Assembly: GCA_964449115.1 (NCBI GenBank)
Contig: CAYUXW010000036.1
Span: 1-13,985, forward strand
DNA: 13,985 bases
Direction: 5' to 3'
From: UBA1783 sp964449115
Lineage (GTDB): Bacteria > Bacillota_I > Bacilli_A > Erysipelotrichales > Erysipelotrichaceae
The translations under genes were made by a program, and so were the position numbers. Under the pieces are notes generated by a model. That model had not been told where the DNA came from and did not search any database. It was given only the letters and a program-made list of their open reading frames with translations. This document shows positions 6,481 through 13,981 of the stretch, piece by piece (positions within the stretch are counted from its first letter, which is position 1; each line of letters opens with the position of its first letter).

Positions 6481-6500
6481 GAACCTTTTATAAAAGGTTC
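6481..6500. repeat. perfect 20-bp palindrome before the LRR-TIR gene
   Basis: GAACCTTTTA followed by TAAAAGGTTC, ending just before the ribosome binding site (AAAGGG, 6503-6508). It has no U-tract, so it is not a terminator. It could be an operator or an RNA hairpin affecting translation. A -10-like CATAAT lies a little upstream, but without a convincing -35. Confidence 0.5.
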
Positions 6501-6513
6501 GGAAAGGGAAAAT

Positions 6514-9002
6514 ATGGGATTGTTGGATTTTCTATTTTTTGAAATAGAGGGAGATAAGCTTGTCAGGTATAAAGCCAACGAAAAACTGATTGTTATACCA
6601 AAAAGAGTAAAGACTATTGGAAGTCATGCTTTTGCCTATACTACATTAGCTAATCGTATTGTTGTGGAAGATTCCGTTACGCATATTGAAGCCAATGCCT
6701 TTGAGGATGTTCCAGCCGAAAGAATTTTTCTATCAAAAAATTTAGAATATATCGGTGAAGAATGTTTTAAAAATTGCAGAAATTTAAATCAGATTCTGAT
6801 TCCTGACAGTGTAAGAGAAATAAAGATAGAGCTTTTGAGGGCTGTGAGTCGTTAAGAAGTCTGATTATCTATGATGAATGCTCAGAAATAGGTGATAACG
6901 TTTTTGCAGGCTGCAATGCTTTAAGCGAAGTTATAATTCCTAAAAAATTCTGGAGACAATGGGAGAGGATTGGTTTACCAAAGGATGTTGTTTTTCGATG
7001 TAAACCTGAAATGTTTGTAGATAAAAGTATTGATAGTAAAAAGCTTAGCCTGAAGTATCAGACAAGGGCTAATCTTCCACTTTTAGATAAAAAATATATC
7101 TTTCTGCATTATGCTGCGGTCAATAAAAATGAGGCTGAAAAGTTAGCCGAGAATATTCTGGATTATGAAAACGGTGATAAATATGCCATCTGGATGGCAG
7201 ATAATCCAATGGCCGTTTTTCTTGAAGAAAATAAAATTGAATTAAGTCAGATGGCAGTGTTTATTCCTCTGATTACAGAAAGCTATTTAAGCATGGCTAA
7301 AAACTATGGGTTAGATGAAAATGGGTTGTGCAAATTCTCACTTCAAAAATTCAATCAGGAAGTAGCTGTAGTTGTTCCGGTATTTCTGGAAGGCGGAATT
7401 GAAAGTAAATTCAATGAATTGTTTGGAGATTTGCATGGTATCTTTATCGGAAATAAAGACCTTCAGCAACCACTGCAGTCTCTTCTTGAAAATGTTTTGG
7501 GAAGTGATAAATTAAATAATTTGATAAATAAACAGGCTTTCTCCAAAGATCTGTTCTTGAGTTATCGTAAAAAAGACCGCCAGGAAGCTATTGAAGTTAT
7601 GAAACAGATTCATAATACTGAATATGGTAAAGATGCAGCTATCTGGTTTGATGATTTTTTGATGCCAGGCGAGGACTTTGGTCAGCAGATCCGTGAAATG
7701 CTGAAACAGGCCGATGCGATGATACTTTCAGTTACTCCAAATCTATTGGAAAAAGACAACTATGTTAAAAAGATAGAATATCCTGATGCCAGAGAAAATT
7801 TAAATAAGCATATTATCCCGGTAGAATCAGTTTCTACCAATCGTCAGCAGCTGGAAACTGATTTTCCAGATATTGGAGATATAATTCATATCAGCAACAA
7901 GGAAAAGCTGAATGAAAGTCTTCAAAGTGTTGAGGTATCAAATAAAGAAAAAGAAAATACCCCATTTACAACATATCTTCTAGCCATGGCTTTTCTTACC
8001 GGCTATCGCGTAGAAAAAGATATGGAGCGTGGATTAAAGCTGTTAAGAAGTGCTGCTGAAAACCAGGAGGTTCATGCCTGCCGTCATTTGGGATTTTTGT
8101 ATTTATCGGGCAGAGGACTTCCACGTGATTTTAAAAAGACAATATACTGGTACCAGAAAGCTTACCAGCTTTATAAACAGCAGAAAGATCTTAAATCAAT
8201 CTTTGATTTATTATATGGGGAAGATGGTTTACTATTGCTTTATATGGCAGAAGATGATGTGCCAAAAGCTACCTTATTAGGCAAGGAGTTTCTACAGCTG
8301 TTGGAAGATAATGATTTTTCTGAAGAAGAAAAAGAAGAAAGAATACTTTGGAAAGTCAGGGCACTTGCTCAAATCGCTGATATTCATTTTGATGCAGAAC
8401 CATCAGAAGATAGGCTTGATGAAGCGCATTCTTATGCTATCAAGGCGATAGACTTGTTGTTTGACTATAAAGGAGCAAACCTGGATGAAAAGGATCGCTT
8501 AAATGGCTACACAACGCATAACATGGCTAATATTCTTTTGCAACAGGGTAAAATTTTAGGAAAAGATTATCTGAAAATGGCAGAGAAAATTTATAAGAAA
8601 TTGGTTGATAGAAATCCATTGCATCAATATAGAAAAGAATATTCAGGTGTCCTGGGAGAACTTGGCATACTGCTTCGTGAGGAAGCCATTTATAAATCTA
8701 AAAGCGATTTTACAAGGAGTGTTGAATTTATGATTCCGGCTCAGGAAAGTTTTCAAAAAGCCTTGGAAATTGATAGACAGCTAGTCCAGGAAGCTCCAAC
8801 TATCAATAATCGTGAAGGGTTGGCAATAGCTCTTTATCATTGTGGCTTGGTAGCAGTCGATAATAGGGAGTCAGCTTCATATTTAAGGGAAGCTTTAGCT
8901 ATTATTGAAAAGCTGATTGAAGAAACAAAAGACAAAAATTTTGATCCATTACATAAAGCAATCAGAAGTGTGATGAAAAAAAGATTTATCAGGGTGAAAT
9001 AG
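6514..9002 (+). pseudogene. LRR (BspA-type) - TIR-like - TIR - Sel1/TPR protein, one-base frameshift
   Basis: The ATG at 6514 follows AAAGGG. Translation runs as BspA/LRR_5 repeats (for example RNLNQILIPDSVREI) to near 6822, then stops at 6853. From 6822 the next frame continues the same repeat as KDRAFEGCESLRSLIIYDE and runs on to 9002. One extra A in AAATAAAG restores a single 829-residue protein, and the later ATG at 7011 has no ribosome binding site. In restored numbering: LRRs about 25-145; a divergent TIR-like domain about 194-326; a better TIR about 344-471 with FLSYR (348-352), Trp378, a PG motif and candidate catalytic Glu422; Sel1 repeats about 489-554; TPR-like helices to the end. 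TIR domains of this type often cleave NAD+ or make signals from it. It may be a dead gene, phase-variable, or a sequencing error. It sits between an HD-RyR gene and a four-TM gene. Confidence 0.75.
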
Positions 9003-9008
9003 CATTGA

Positions 9009-9962
9009 ATGGAAAAAAAGATGAATTATAGAGAAATTTTTTATCAGGAAACAAGTAATTATTTTGGTCCTATGGTGAATATTGTCCAGAAGATAAGTAA
9101 TCCTGTACTTGTTGAAATTAACAGACTTTTTGGGTTGGCAGATGCTTTAAGTATAAAACATGGGAAAAAACATCGTTTGATTCTTTTAGTGTTGTCTATT
9201 ATTGGAACATTGCTTACCTTTACATTTCTTATTTATGATGAAATAGAAATATACGGACTAATTTTGGCCTGTGGTGCAATGCTGGTATGTTTGTTTGCGG
9301 TTAACTATTTTTCTACAAGGTTTGATTGTCATCGAAAATATTTACAGTATAGAGTGTTAGCTGAAGCTCTGCGATTACAGTTTTATCTATCTATGGCTTC
9401 AATAAAGACCAGAGTGGTTGATATTATTCCCTGGTCGATTAGAAAGGGAATCAGCTGGATTGAGGAGGTACTGACAAGTATTCCGACAGAAACAGAGCAA
9501 AAACAATCGGTTCTTGAATGTTGGATAAAAGACCAGAAATCCTATCATCAGAAAGCCTTGATAAAAGCAGAAAAAAAGAATAAAAAAGATAAAGCAATTG
9601 GTAAAGCAGTAATGATTATAACTGTTTTGACTTATCTTTTGGCGGTTATTTTTGAGCTTTTCATTTATGAAAACAATTCTCATTCAATAGATGTAAATCT
9701 TGCTCGCATGATTTTAAAGGTAATTTTGGGAACAATGTCAGCCATAACTTTGTTTACCAGCAGTTATTATGGCAAGATGTCATTGGATAATAAAATAGAT
9801 GATCATAAAAGAATGATTTCTCTGTATCAGAAAAGTGAACAGGAAATTGAACTAAACGGAGAAACTGAACAACTTCTGGTATCTTTAGCCAGAGAATTTT
9901 TAAACGAAAACAGCAGCTGGTATGCCTATCAGAAAAAGAATAATCCTGATCTGGTAATTTAA
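9009..9962 (+). CDS. four-TM membrane protein, SLATT-like candidate effector
   Basis: A 317-residue protein with hydrophobic segments at about 56-76, 81-101, 200-220 and 233-253. Between the pairs lies a ~100-residue cytosolic loop containing YRVLAEALRLQFYL (114-127) and a Lys-rich stretch (184-199). The C terminus reads LAREFLNENSSWYAYQKK. Paired TM hairpins, a Y-R-x-x-A-E-x-L-R motif and a C-terminal E-N-x-x-W motif resemble SLATT/DUF4231-type four-TM proteins, proposed pore-forming effectors of nucleotide-activated conflict systems. The resemblance is by eye. The start is 6 nt after the TIR gene stop, using AGGG at 8991; a second Met at residue 5 is possible. The close spacing indicates one operon. 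Inferred role: membrane-damaging partner of the TIR and HD-RyR proteins. Confidence 0.7.
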   Translation: MEKKMNYREIFYQETSNYFGPMVNIVQKISNPVLVEINRLFGLADALSIKHGKKHRLILLVLSIIGTLLTFTFLIYDEIEIYGLILACGAMLVCLFAVNYFSTRFDCHRKYLQYRVLAEALRLQFYLSMASIKTRVVDIIPWSIRKGISWIEEVLTSIPTETEQKQSVLECWIKDQKSYHQKALIKAEKKNKKDKAIGKAVMIITVLTYLLAVIFELFIYENNSHSIDVNLARMILKVILGTMSAITLFTSSYYGKMSLDNKIDDHKRMISLYQKSEQEIELNGETEQLLVSLAREFLNENSSWYAYQKKNNPDLVI

Positions 9963-10126
9963 TTAATCGACAATTCTATTTTCTATGTCAACATTTTTTT
10001 AAAAAAAATATGATAAAATTAAGTAAATTTTATTATAATTATGTGCTCCTTAGAAGGAAATGTTCGATATTCACCATATAATTAGTTTAGATAATACTAT
10101 AATTTATGCAGTGAAGGAGGAAAGTA

Positions 10127-10984
10127 ATGAGCGAGATAAAAATTTATGAAAACAAGGAAATAAGATCTGTTTGGGATAATAAAAAAGAAGAATGGTACTT
10201 TTCTGTTGTAGATGTGGTTGGTGTTTTAACTGAGCAAGAAACACCACGAGGTGCCAGTACATATTGGGCTGTCTTAAAGAAGAGATTGAAAGAAGAAGGA
10301 AATGAACTGCTTACAGTTTGTAAGCAGTTGAAAATGAAAGCAACAGATGGAAAAATGAGAATGACTGATGTTGCAGATATGCAAGGTATTTTCCGTATTA
10401 TTCAATCTATTCCATCGCCAAAAGCTGAACCATTTAAAATGTGGTTAGCAGAAGTTGGAAAAGAAAGAATCGATGAGATTATTGATCCTGAACTTACTAT
10501 TGACAGAGCTTTGCGAACATATCTTCAAAAAGGCTATTCCAGAGAGTGGATTAATCAGAGACTTCAAGCGATACAGGTTAGAAAAGAGTTAGTGGATGCC
10601 TGGCAAGATCATGGAATTAAAGTGGGCGCTGAATATGCAATTCTTACCAATGAGATTACTAAAGCATGGAGCGGTATGACGACAAGGCAATATAAAGATT
10701 TTAAGAATCTTAAGAAAGAAAATCTTATAGATAATATGTCTATTTTAGAACTTGTTTTAAATATGCTTGCGGAAGCAACAACCACTGAATTAACTCAAAC
10801 CCTCAATCCTTTTGGATTAGAAGAAAATAAAGAGGTTGCCAAAGAGGGAGGAACAGTTGCCGGAAATGCCAGAAAAGATATTGAAGCAAGAACAGGTAAA
10901 TCGGTTATCACCCAAAAGAAGGCCTTTGATTTTTCTAAACTCATTGAAGAAGTTGAGGATAAAACAGAAGATGATTCTAAATAA
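10127..10984 (+). CDS. Bro-N domain protein, DinD-like
   Basis: A 285-residue protein. The N-terminal ~115 residues are a Bro-N domain (KEIRSVWDNKKEEWYFSVVD, then GIFRIIQSIPSPKAEPFKMW). The rest resembles the DinD-type C-terminal region, including GGTVAGNARKDIEARTGK near residues 241-258. Bro-N proteins are DNA-binding and common in phages; DinD is DNA-damage induced in E. coli and inhibits RecA filaments there. Whether this protein does so is unknown. The start is well set by AAGGAGG (10114-10120). A TATAAT at 10098-10103 lacks a good -35, and I see no Gram-positive LexA box (GAAC-N4-GTTC). The 164-bp upstream gap otherwise holds only AT-rich sequence with an 8-bp inverted repeat at 10013-10033. 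A broken methyltransferase follows 6 nt later, suggesting a restriction-modification or mobile-element remnant. Confidence 0.8.
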   Translation: MSEIKIYENKEIRSVWDNKKEEWYFSVVDVVGVLTEQETPRGASTYWAVLKKRLKEEGNELLTVCKQLKMKATDGKMRMTDVADMQGIFRIIQSIPSPKAEPFKMWLAEVGKERIDEIIDPELTIDRALRTYLQKGYSREWINQRLQAIQVRKELVDAWQDHGIKVGAEYAILTNEITKAWSGMTTRQYKDFKNLKKENLIDNMSILELVLNMLAEATTTELTQTLNPFGLEENKEVAKEGGTVAGNARKDIEARTGKSVITQKKAFDFSKLIEEVEDKTEDDSK

Positions 10985-10990
10985 GATTAA

Positions 10991-11250
10991 ATGATTAAAT
11001 CTAAATTTTATGTATCACCCATAAACATTGAAGATAAGAAGAGTTACAAACACCTACTATCAAGCCATTGCCCTTTGTAAAGAATAACCTGCTGCACAGC
11101 ACAAATGAGGGTGATATCATATTAGACTGTTATTGTGGCAGTGGTATGACCTGTGTAGCAGCTAAAGAATCAAACAGACAGTTCATAGGTATAGAAATCA
11201 ACCAGGAATATTGGAAAATTGCTAATGATCGTATTAAAGGGGTAAATTAA
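10991..11250 (+). pseudogene. C-terminal remnant of a DNA methyltransferase
   Basis: From about 11050 to the TAA at 11248-11250 the translation reads PTIKPLPFVKNNLLHST, then EGDIILDCYCGSGMTCVAA and FIGIEINQEYWKIANDRI. This is the C-terminal HPTxKP plus SAM-binding motif I block of N6-adenine/N4-cytosine methyltransferases (PF01555 type). Upstream, 10991-11050 continues in another frame as FYVSPINIEDKKSYKH; one extra C in CACCTAC would join the two parts into KHPTIKP. The catalytic DPPY/NPPY half is absent, and no ribosome binding site precedes any start. It is a non-functional remnant, adjacent to the Bro-N gene. Short recent decay is suggested because the remaining motif is well preserved. 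Confidence 0.8.
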
Positions 11251-11269
11251 TCGATATTTTTATTTTCTG

Positions 11270-11299
11270 TTGACAAGATATTTTTATTGGAGTTATAAT
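11270..11299 (+). promoter_or_regulatory. promoter of the T-box/trpB transcript
   Basis: TTGACA (11270-11275), an 18-bp spacer and a perfect TATAAT (11294-11299). The predicted transcription start is near 11306. Confidence 0.85.
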
Positions 11300-11305
11300 A
11301 CAAAA

Positions 11306-11575
11306 AAGAAACCGATGAGATGGAGATAAAAACAAAATACGACTTTAAAGAGAGCTGATGGTGGTGGAAGTTCAGCAGGAAACGGTTTGTTAAATGGACC
11401 ATTGAGGGTGTAGTCAAATGCCAAGGCAGAGTATTCTACAACGTGAAGACAGACGTTAATTGTCAAAGATATGTTAGTATCTTATAAGTGCATGAATTTT
11501 TCATGAAGCAAGGTGGCACCACGGATTATTATTCGTCCTTGATAGAAAGTTATTTCTGTTGAGGATTTTTTATTT
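11306..11575 (+). ncRNA. T-box riboswitch, tryptophan specifier (UGG)
   Basis: This fills most of the 351-bp gap before trpB. Stem I contains GAGAGCTGATGGTGG and CAGCAGG. The specifier region reads TTAAATGGACCATTGAG, with the TGG codon at 11395-11397 in the usual specifier context (codon followed by ACC and TTGAG). The T-box sequence AGGTGGCACCACGG is at 11511-11524, with GTGGCACC for pairing to the tRNA 3' end, and an intrinsic terminator follows. The RNA binds uncharged tRNA-Trp and then forms the antiterminator, switching trpB on during tryptophan shortage. The specifier agrees with the regulated gene, which raises confidence. Confidence 0.92.
11536..11574 (+). terminator. T-box terminator hairpin
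   Basis: Arms 11536-11548 and 11553-11565 pair over 13 positions, including several G-U pairs, with a GTTA loop, and are followed by TTTTTT. It overlaps the region downstream of the T-box sequence, as required for the mutually exclusive antiterminator fold. Confidence 0.88.
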
Positions 11576-11601
11576 CTCAGCAGTAGAAGAGGAGAAAAAA
11601 G

Positions 11602-12819
11602 ATGAAAAGACACGAATTTGATTTTGACAACTATTTCAAAAGGTATCCAGATTTAAATGGATTTTATGGCAGGTATGGTGGATGTTATGTTTCAGATGAG
11701 CTAAAAGAAGCAATGCAGGAAATCAGTGATGCATATTTCACTATCTGTAAATCAACCAGGTTTATTGCTGAGTTAAGAAGAATTAGAAAAGATTTTCAGG
11801 GTAGACCAACCCCTATTTCCCATTTAGAAAGATTATCCAACAAGTATGGTAATGTGCAGATTTATGTTAAAAGGGAAGATCTGAACCATACTGGTGCTCA
11901 CAAACTTAATCACTGTATGGGAGAAGCTCTTTTGGCCAAGTATATGGGTAAAAAGAAGGTTATTGCCGAAACAGGTGCTGGTCAGCATGGAGTAGCTCTA
12001 GCTACAGCAGCGGCTTATTTTGGTTTGGAATGTGATATCTATATGGGTAAAACAGATATAGCTAAACAGGCGCCAAATGTTTCCAGGATGAAACTTTTAG
12101 GGGCCAACGTTATTGAAGTAACTGAAGGTTTAGCTTCTTTAAAAGAAGCAGTAGATGCGGCTTTTAGAGCCTATATTGATGATTATAAAAACTGTATCTA
12201 TTGTATCGGTTCAGTAGTAGGTCCTCATCCTTTCCCAATGATGGTTAGAGATTTTCAGGCGATTGTTGGAGTAGAAGCGCGAGAGCAATTTTTGGAAATG
12301 ACAGGTGAGCTGCCAGATGCGGTAGTTGCCTGTGTTGGTGGTGGTTCTAACTCGATGGGTATTTTTTCTGGTTTTTTGGCTGATCCAGTTGAAATCTATG
12401 GTGTTGAGCCTTTAGGCAGAGGCGAAAAGATTGGTGATCATGCAGCCAGTTTGACTTATGGTGAAGAGGGAATAATGCATGGTTTTAACAGCATTATGTT
12501 AAAGGATGAAAAAGGAGAAGCAGCACCTGTCTATTCAATTGCCAGTGGTCTGGATTATCCTTCAAGTGGTCCAGAACATGCCTTTTTAAAAGATATAGGC
12601 CGAGTAAAATATGATGTTGTGACTGATGAAGAAAGTTTAGATGCCTTTTATGAACTTTCTAGACTGGAAGGCATTATTCCAGCTATCGAAAGTGCTCATG
12701 CTGTTGCCTATGCGATTAAGTTGGCTAAGAAAATGAAAAAGGGTTCAATCTTGGTCAATTTATCAGGCAGGGGTGATAAAGATATGGACTATATCATTGA
12801 AAAGTATGGTATCAGATAG
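11602..12819 (+). CDS. trpB: tryptophan synthase beta chain
   Basis: A 405-residue PLP enzyme that condenses indole with L-serine to L-tryptophan. It has REDLNHTGAHKLN with the PLP lysine at Lys101, AETGAGQHG with catalytic Glu123, the phosphate-binding GGGSN (247-250 region), SxGLDYPSSGPEHA and NLSGRGDKD near the C terminus. The length is normal for TrpB1. AGAGGAG (11588-11594) sits 7 nt before the ATG. It is preceded by a Trp T-box and is not followed by trpA or other trp genes; the next gene has its own promoter. A stand-alone trpB suggests use of external or recycled indole, although an unlinked trpA cannot be excluded. The beta-chain type with residues HTGAHK and HGF is the one that normally pairs with TrpA. 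Confidence 0.96.
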   Translation: MKRHEFDFDNYFKRYPDLNGFYGRYGGCYVSDELKEAMQEISDAYFTICKSTRFIAELRRIRKDFQGRPTPISHLERLSNKYGNVQIYVKREDLNHTGAHKLNHCMGEALLAKYMGKKKVIAETGAGQHGVALATAAAYFGLECDIYMGKTDIAKQAPNVSRMKLLGANVIEVTEGLASLKEAVDAAFRAYIDDYKNCIYCIGSVVGPHPFPMMVRDFQAIVGVEAREQFLEMTGELPDAVVACVGGGSNSMGIFSGFLADPVEIYGVEPLGRGEKIGDHAASLTYGEEGIMHGFNSIMLKDEKGEAAPVYSIASGLDYPSSGPEHAFLKDIGRVKYDVVTDEESLDAFYELSRLEGIIPAIESAHAVAYAIKLAKKMKKGSILVNLSGRGDKDMDYIIEKYGIR

Positions 12820-12837
12820 ACATATTAATTAAAAATT

Positions 12838-12865
12838 TTGAAAAAATGGTTTTAAGCCTTATAAT
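12838..12865 (+). promoter_or_regulatory. promoter of groES-udp pair
   Basis: TTGAAA (12838-12843), a 16-bp spacer and TATAAT (12860-12865). No CIRCE element (TTAGCACTC-N9-GAGTGCTAA) is seen, so HrcA control is not apparent. Confidence 0.65.
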
Positions 12866-12898
12866 TTAATTAGAATTAAAAATAAGGAGACAGGGTAT

Positions 12899-13180
12899 AT
12901 GATAAGACCATTAAATGGCAATGTGTTACTGAAAAGAACCATTGTAGAAACTAAAACTGCCAGTGGCATTATCCTGAGTGCTGATGCTAAAGAAGAGGAA
13001 AATATCGCAATTGTCGTAGCGGTTACAGAAGGTAAAGTTGTTGATGGAAAACAAGAATTACTACTAGTAAAGGTAAATGATAAAGTAATTTTTGATAATT
13101 ATGCGGCAACAGAAGTTGAGTATTTAAATGAAAAGTATCTGATAGTACCAGAAACAGATATTTTAGCGATTATTGAATAG
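12899..13180 (+). CDS. groS: co-chaperonin GroES
   Basis: A 93-residue Cpn10 protein. It has MIRPLNGNVLLKR at the N terminus, a mobile loop with the hydrophobic tripeptide IIL (residues 25-27 region) that would contact GroEL, VKVNDKVIFDNYAATEV, and the final LIVPETDILAIIE. GroES forms the heptameric lid of the GroEL folding chamber in the cytosol. The ribosome binding site AAGGAG (12884-12889) is 9 nt before the ATG. Unusually, groEL does not follow: the next gene is a nucleoside phosphorylase, 11 nt downstream, whose ribosome binding site overlaps this stop codon. groEL must be elsewhere in the genome or this is a divergent extra copy. The sequence is complete, with no missing core motif. 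Confidence 0.88.
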   Translation: MIRPLNGNVLLKRTIVETKTASGIILSADAKEEENIAIVVAVTEGKVVDGKQELLLVKVNDKVIFDNYAATEVEYLNEKYLIVPETDILAIIE

Positions 13181-13191
13181 GAGGATATGTT

Positions 13192-13950
13192 ATGGCATTT
13201 TACAGTAAAAAAGATCCAGATCTTTTATATCATGTGCATTTAAAAAAAGGTGATGTAGGAAGATATGTCCTATTACCTGGTGATCCTTTCAGAACTGATC
13301 TGATTGCTTCATATTTTGATGATGCGAAACTGGTAGCTCATAATAGAGAACATAAAACCTATACTGGAACACTTAATGGTGTTAAGGTTTCTGTTACTTC
13401 TACTGGTATGGGCTGTCCTTCGACAGCTATCTGTGTGGAAGAATTGATTGCTGCTGGTGCTGATACTTTTATCAGAGTTGGGACAGCTGGCAGGGTATCT
13501 GAGGAATCATTTGATCCAACTTTAGATGGAGTTATCAATAATGCTGCCGTCAGAGATGAAGGAACAACGATTCACTATATTCCCATTGAGTATCCAGCTG
13601 TGGCTGATAGACATGTGGTTGAAGCATTAGTAAAAGCGGCTCAAAAACTGGGGTATAACTTTTTAGAAGGAATTACCCAGTCAAAAGATTCCTTTTATGG
13701 CCAGCATGAGCCAGAAACCATGCCTAGTGAATATCGTCTGAAAGAAAGATGGGAAGCCTGGAAAAGAGGACATGTTGTTTCCAGTGAAATGGAATGTGCG
13801 GCGTTATTTATTATAAGTTCAATCAGAAAGTGTCGTGCTTCAGCCATTATGGCTTTTACTGAAATGGAAAAATCAGTTGAAGTTGCCTGTGAAGCACTAA
13901 AAATCCTGATCGAACAGTACAATAAAAAAGGGGTAATTAAAAAAGATTAG
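13192..13950 (+). CDS. udp: uridine phosphorylase family nucleoside phosphorylase
   Basis: A 252-residue PNP/UDP-family enzyme that would split a nucleoside with phosphate into base and ribose-1-phosphate for salvage. Visible motifs are LLPGDPFRTD (phosphate site), NREHKTYTG, STGMGCPSTAI, RVGTAGR, KDSFYGQHEPE (base site, Gln present) and SSEMECAALF (ribose-binding Glu). It differs from E. coli Udp in two ways: the position of the uracil-contacting Arg after GQ reads Glu/Pro, and the stretch after CRASAIMAF is about 13 residues shorter, removing most of the flexible active-site flap. Substrate choice is therefore uncertain. AGGAGG overlaps the groES stop, so the two are translationally coupled. 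Alternative name: broad nucleoside phosphorylase. Confidence 0.82.
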   Translation: MAFYSKKDPDLLYHVHLKKGDVGRYVLLPGDPFRTDLIASYFDDAKLVAHNREHKTYTGTLNGVKVSVTSTGMGCPSTAICVEELIAAGADTFIRVGTAGRVSEESFDPTLDGVINNAAVRDEGTTIHYIPIEYPAVADRHVVEALVKAAQKLGYNFLEGITQSKDSFYGQHEPETMPSEYRLKERWEAWKRGHVVSSEMECAALFIISSIRKCRASAIMAFTEMEKSVEVACEALKILIEQYNKKGVIKKD

Positions 13951-13963
13951 GGGATAGCTCGTG

Positions 13964-13981
13964 AAGTTTGGGGGCAAACTT
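13964..13981 (+). terminator. hairpin after udp, cut by the window edge
   Basis: AAGTTTG, loop GGGG, CAAACTT, 13 nt after the udp stop. The window ends 4 nt later, so no U-tract can be checked. It may be the udp terminator or part of a longer structured RNA. Confidence 0.35.

Noticed and set aside
6810..6830. Programmed -1 ribosomal frameshift
   Set aside because: The 0-frame heptamer there (A ATA AAG) is not an X XXY YYZ slippery site, and no clear stimulatory hairpin follows; a simple one-base loss explains it better.
7011..7013. ATG at 7011 as a real start of the TIR protein
   Set aside because: No ribosome binding site precedes it, and the same frame continues upstream as LRR sequence to 6807, matching a frameshifted larger gene.
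9399..9683. Minus-strand 94-codon frame inside the four-TM gene
   Set aside because: It is a shadow of the plus-strand gene with no ribosome binding site or recognisable motif.
10013..10033. AT-rich inverted repeat before the Bro-N gene
   Set aside because: The 8-bp arms are nearly all A/T and lack a U-tract or neighbouring motif; chance is likely in this composition.
11068..11250. Intact 60-residue methyltransferase-like protein from a TTG at 11068
   Set aside because: No ribosome binding site, and methyltransferase homology extends upstream of the TTG and across a frameshift; it is a remnant.
13695..13922. Minus-strand 75-codon frame inside udp
   Set aside because: It lies wholly antisense to conserved udp motifs and has no independent start signals.
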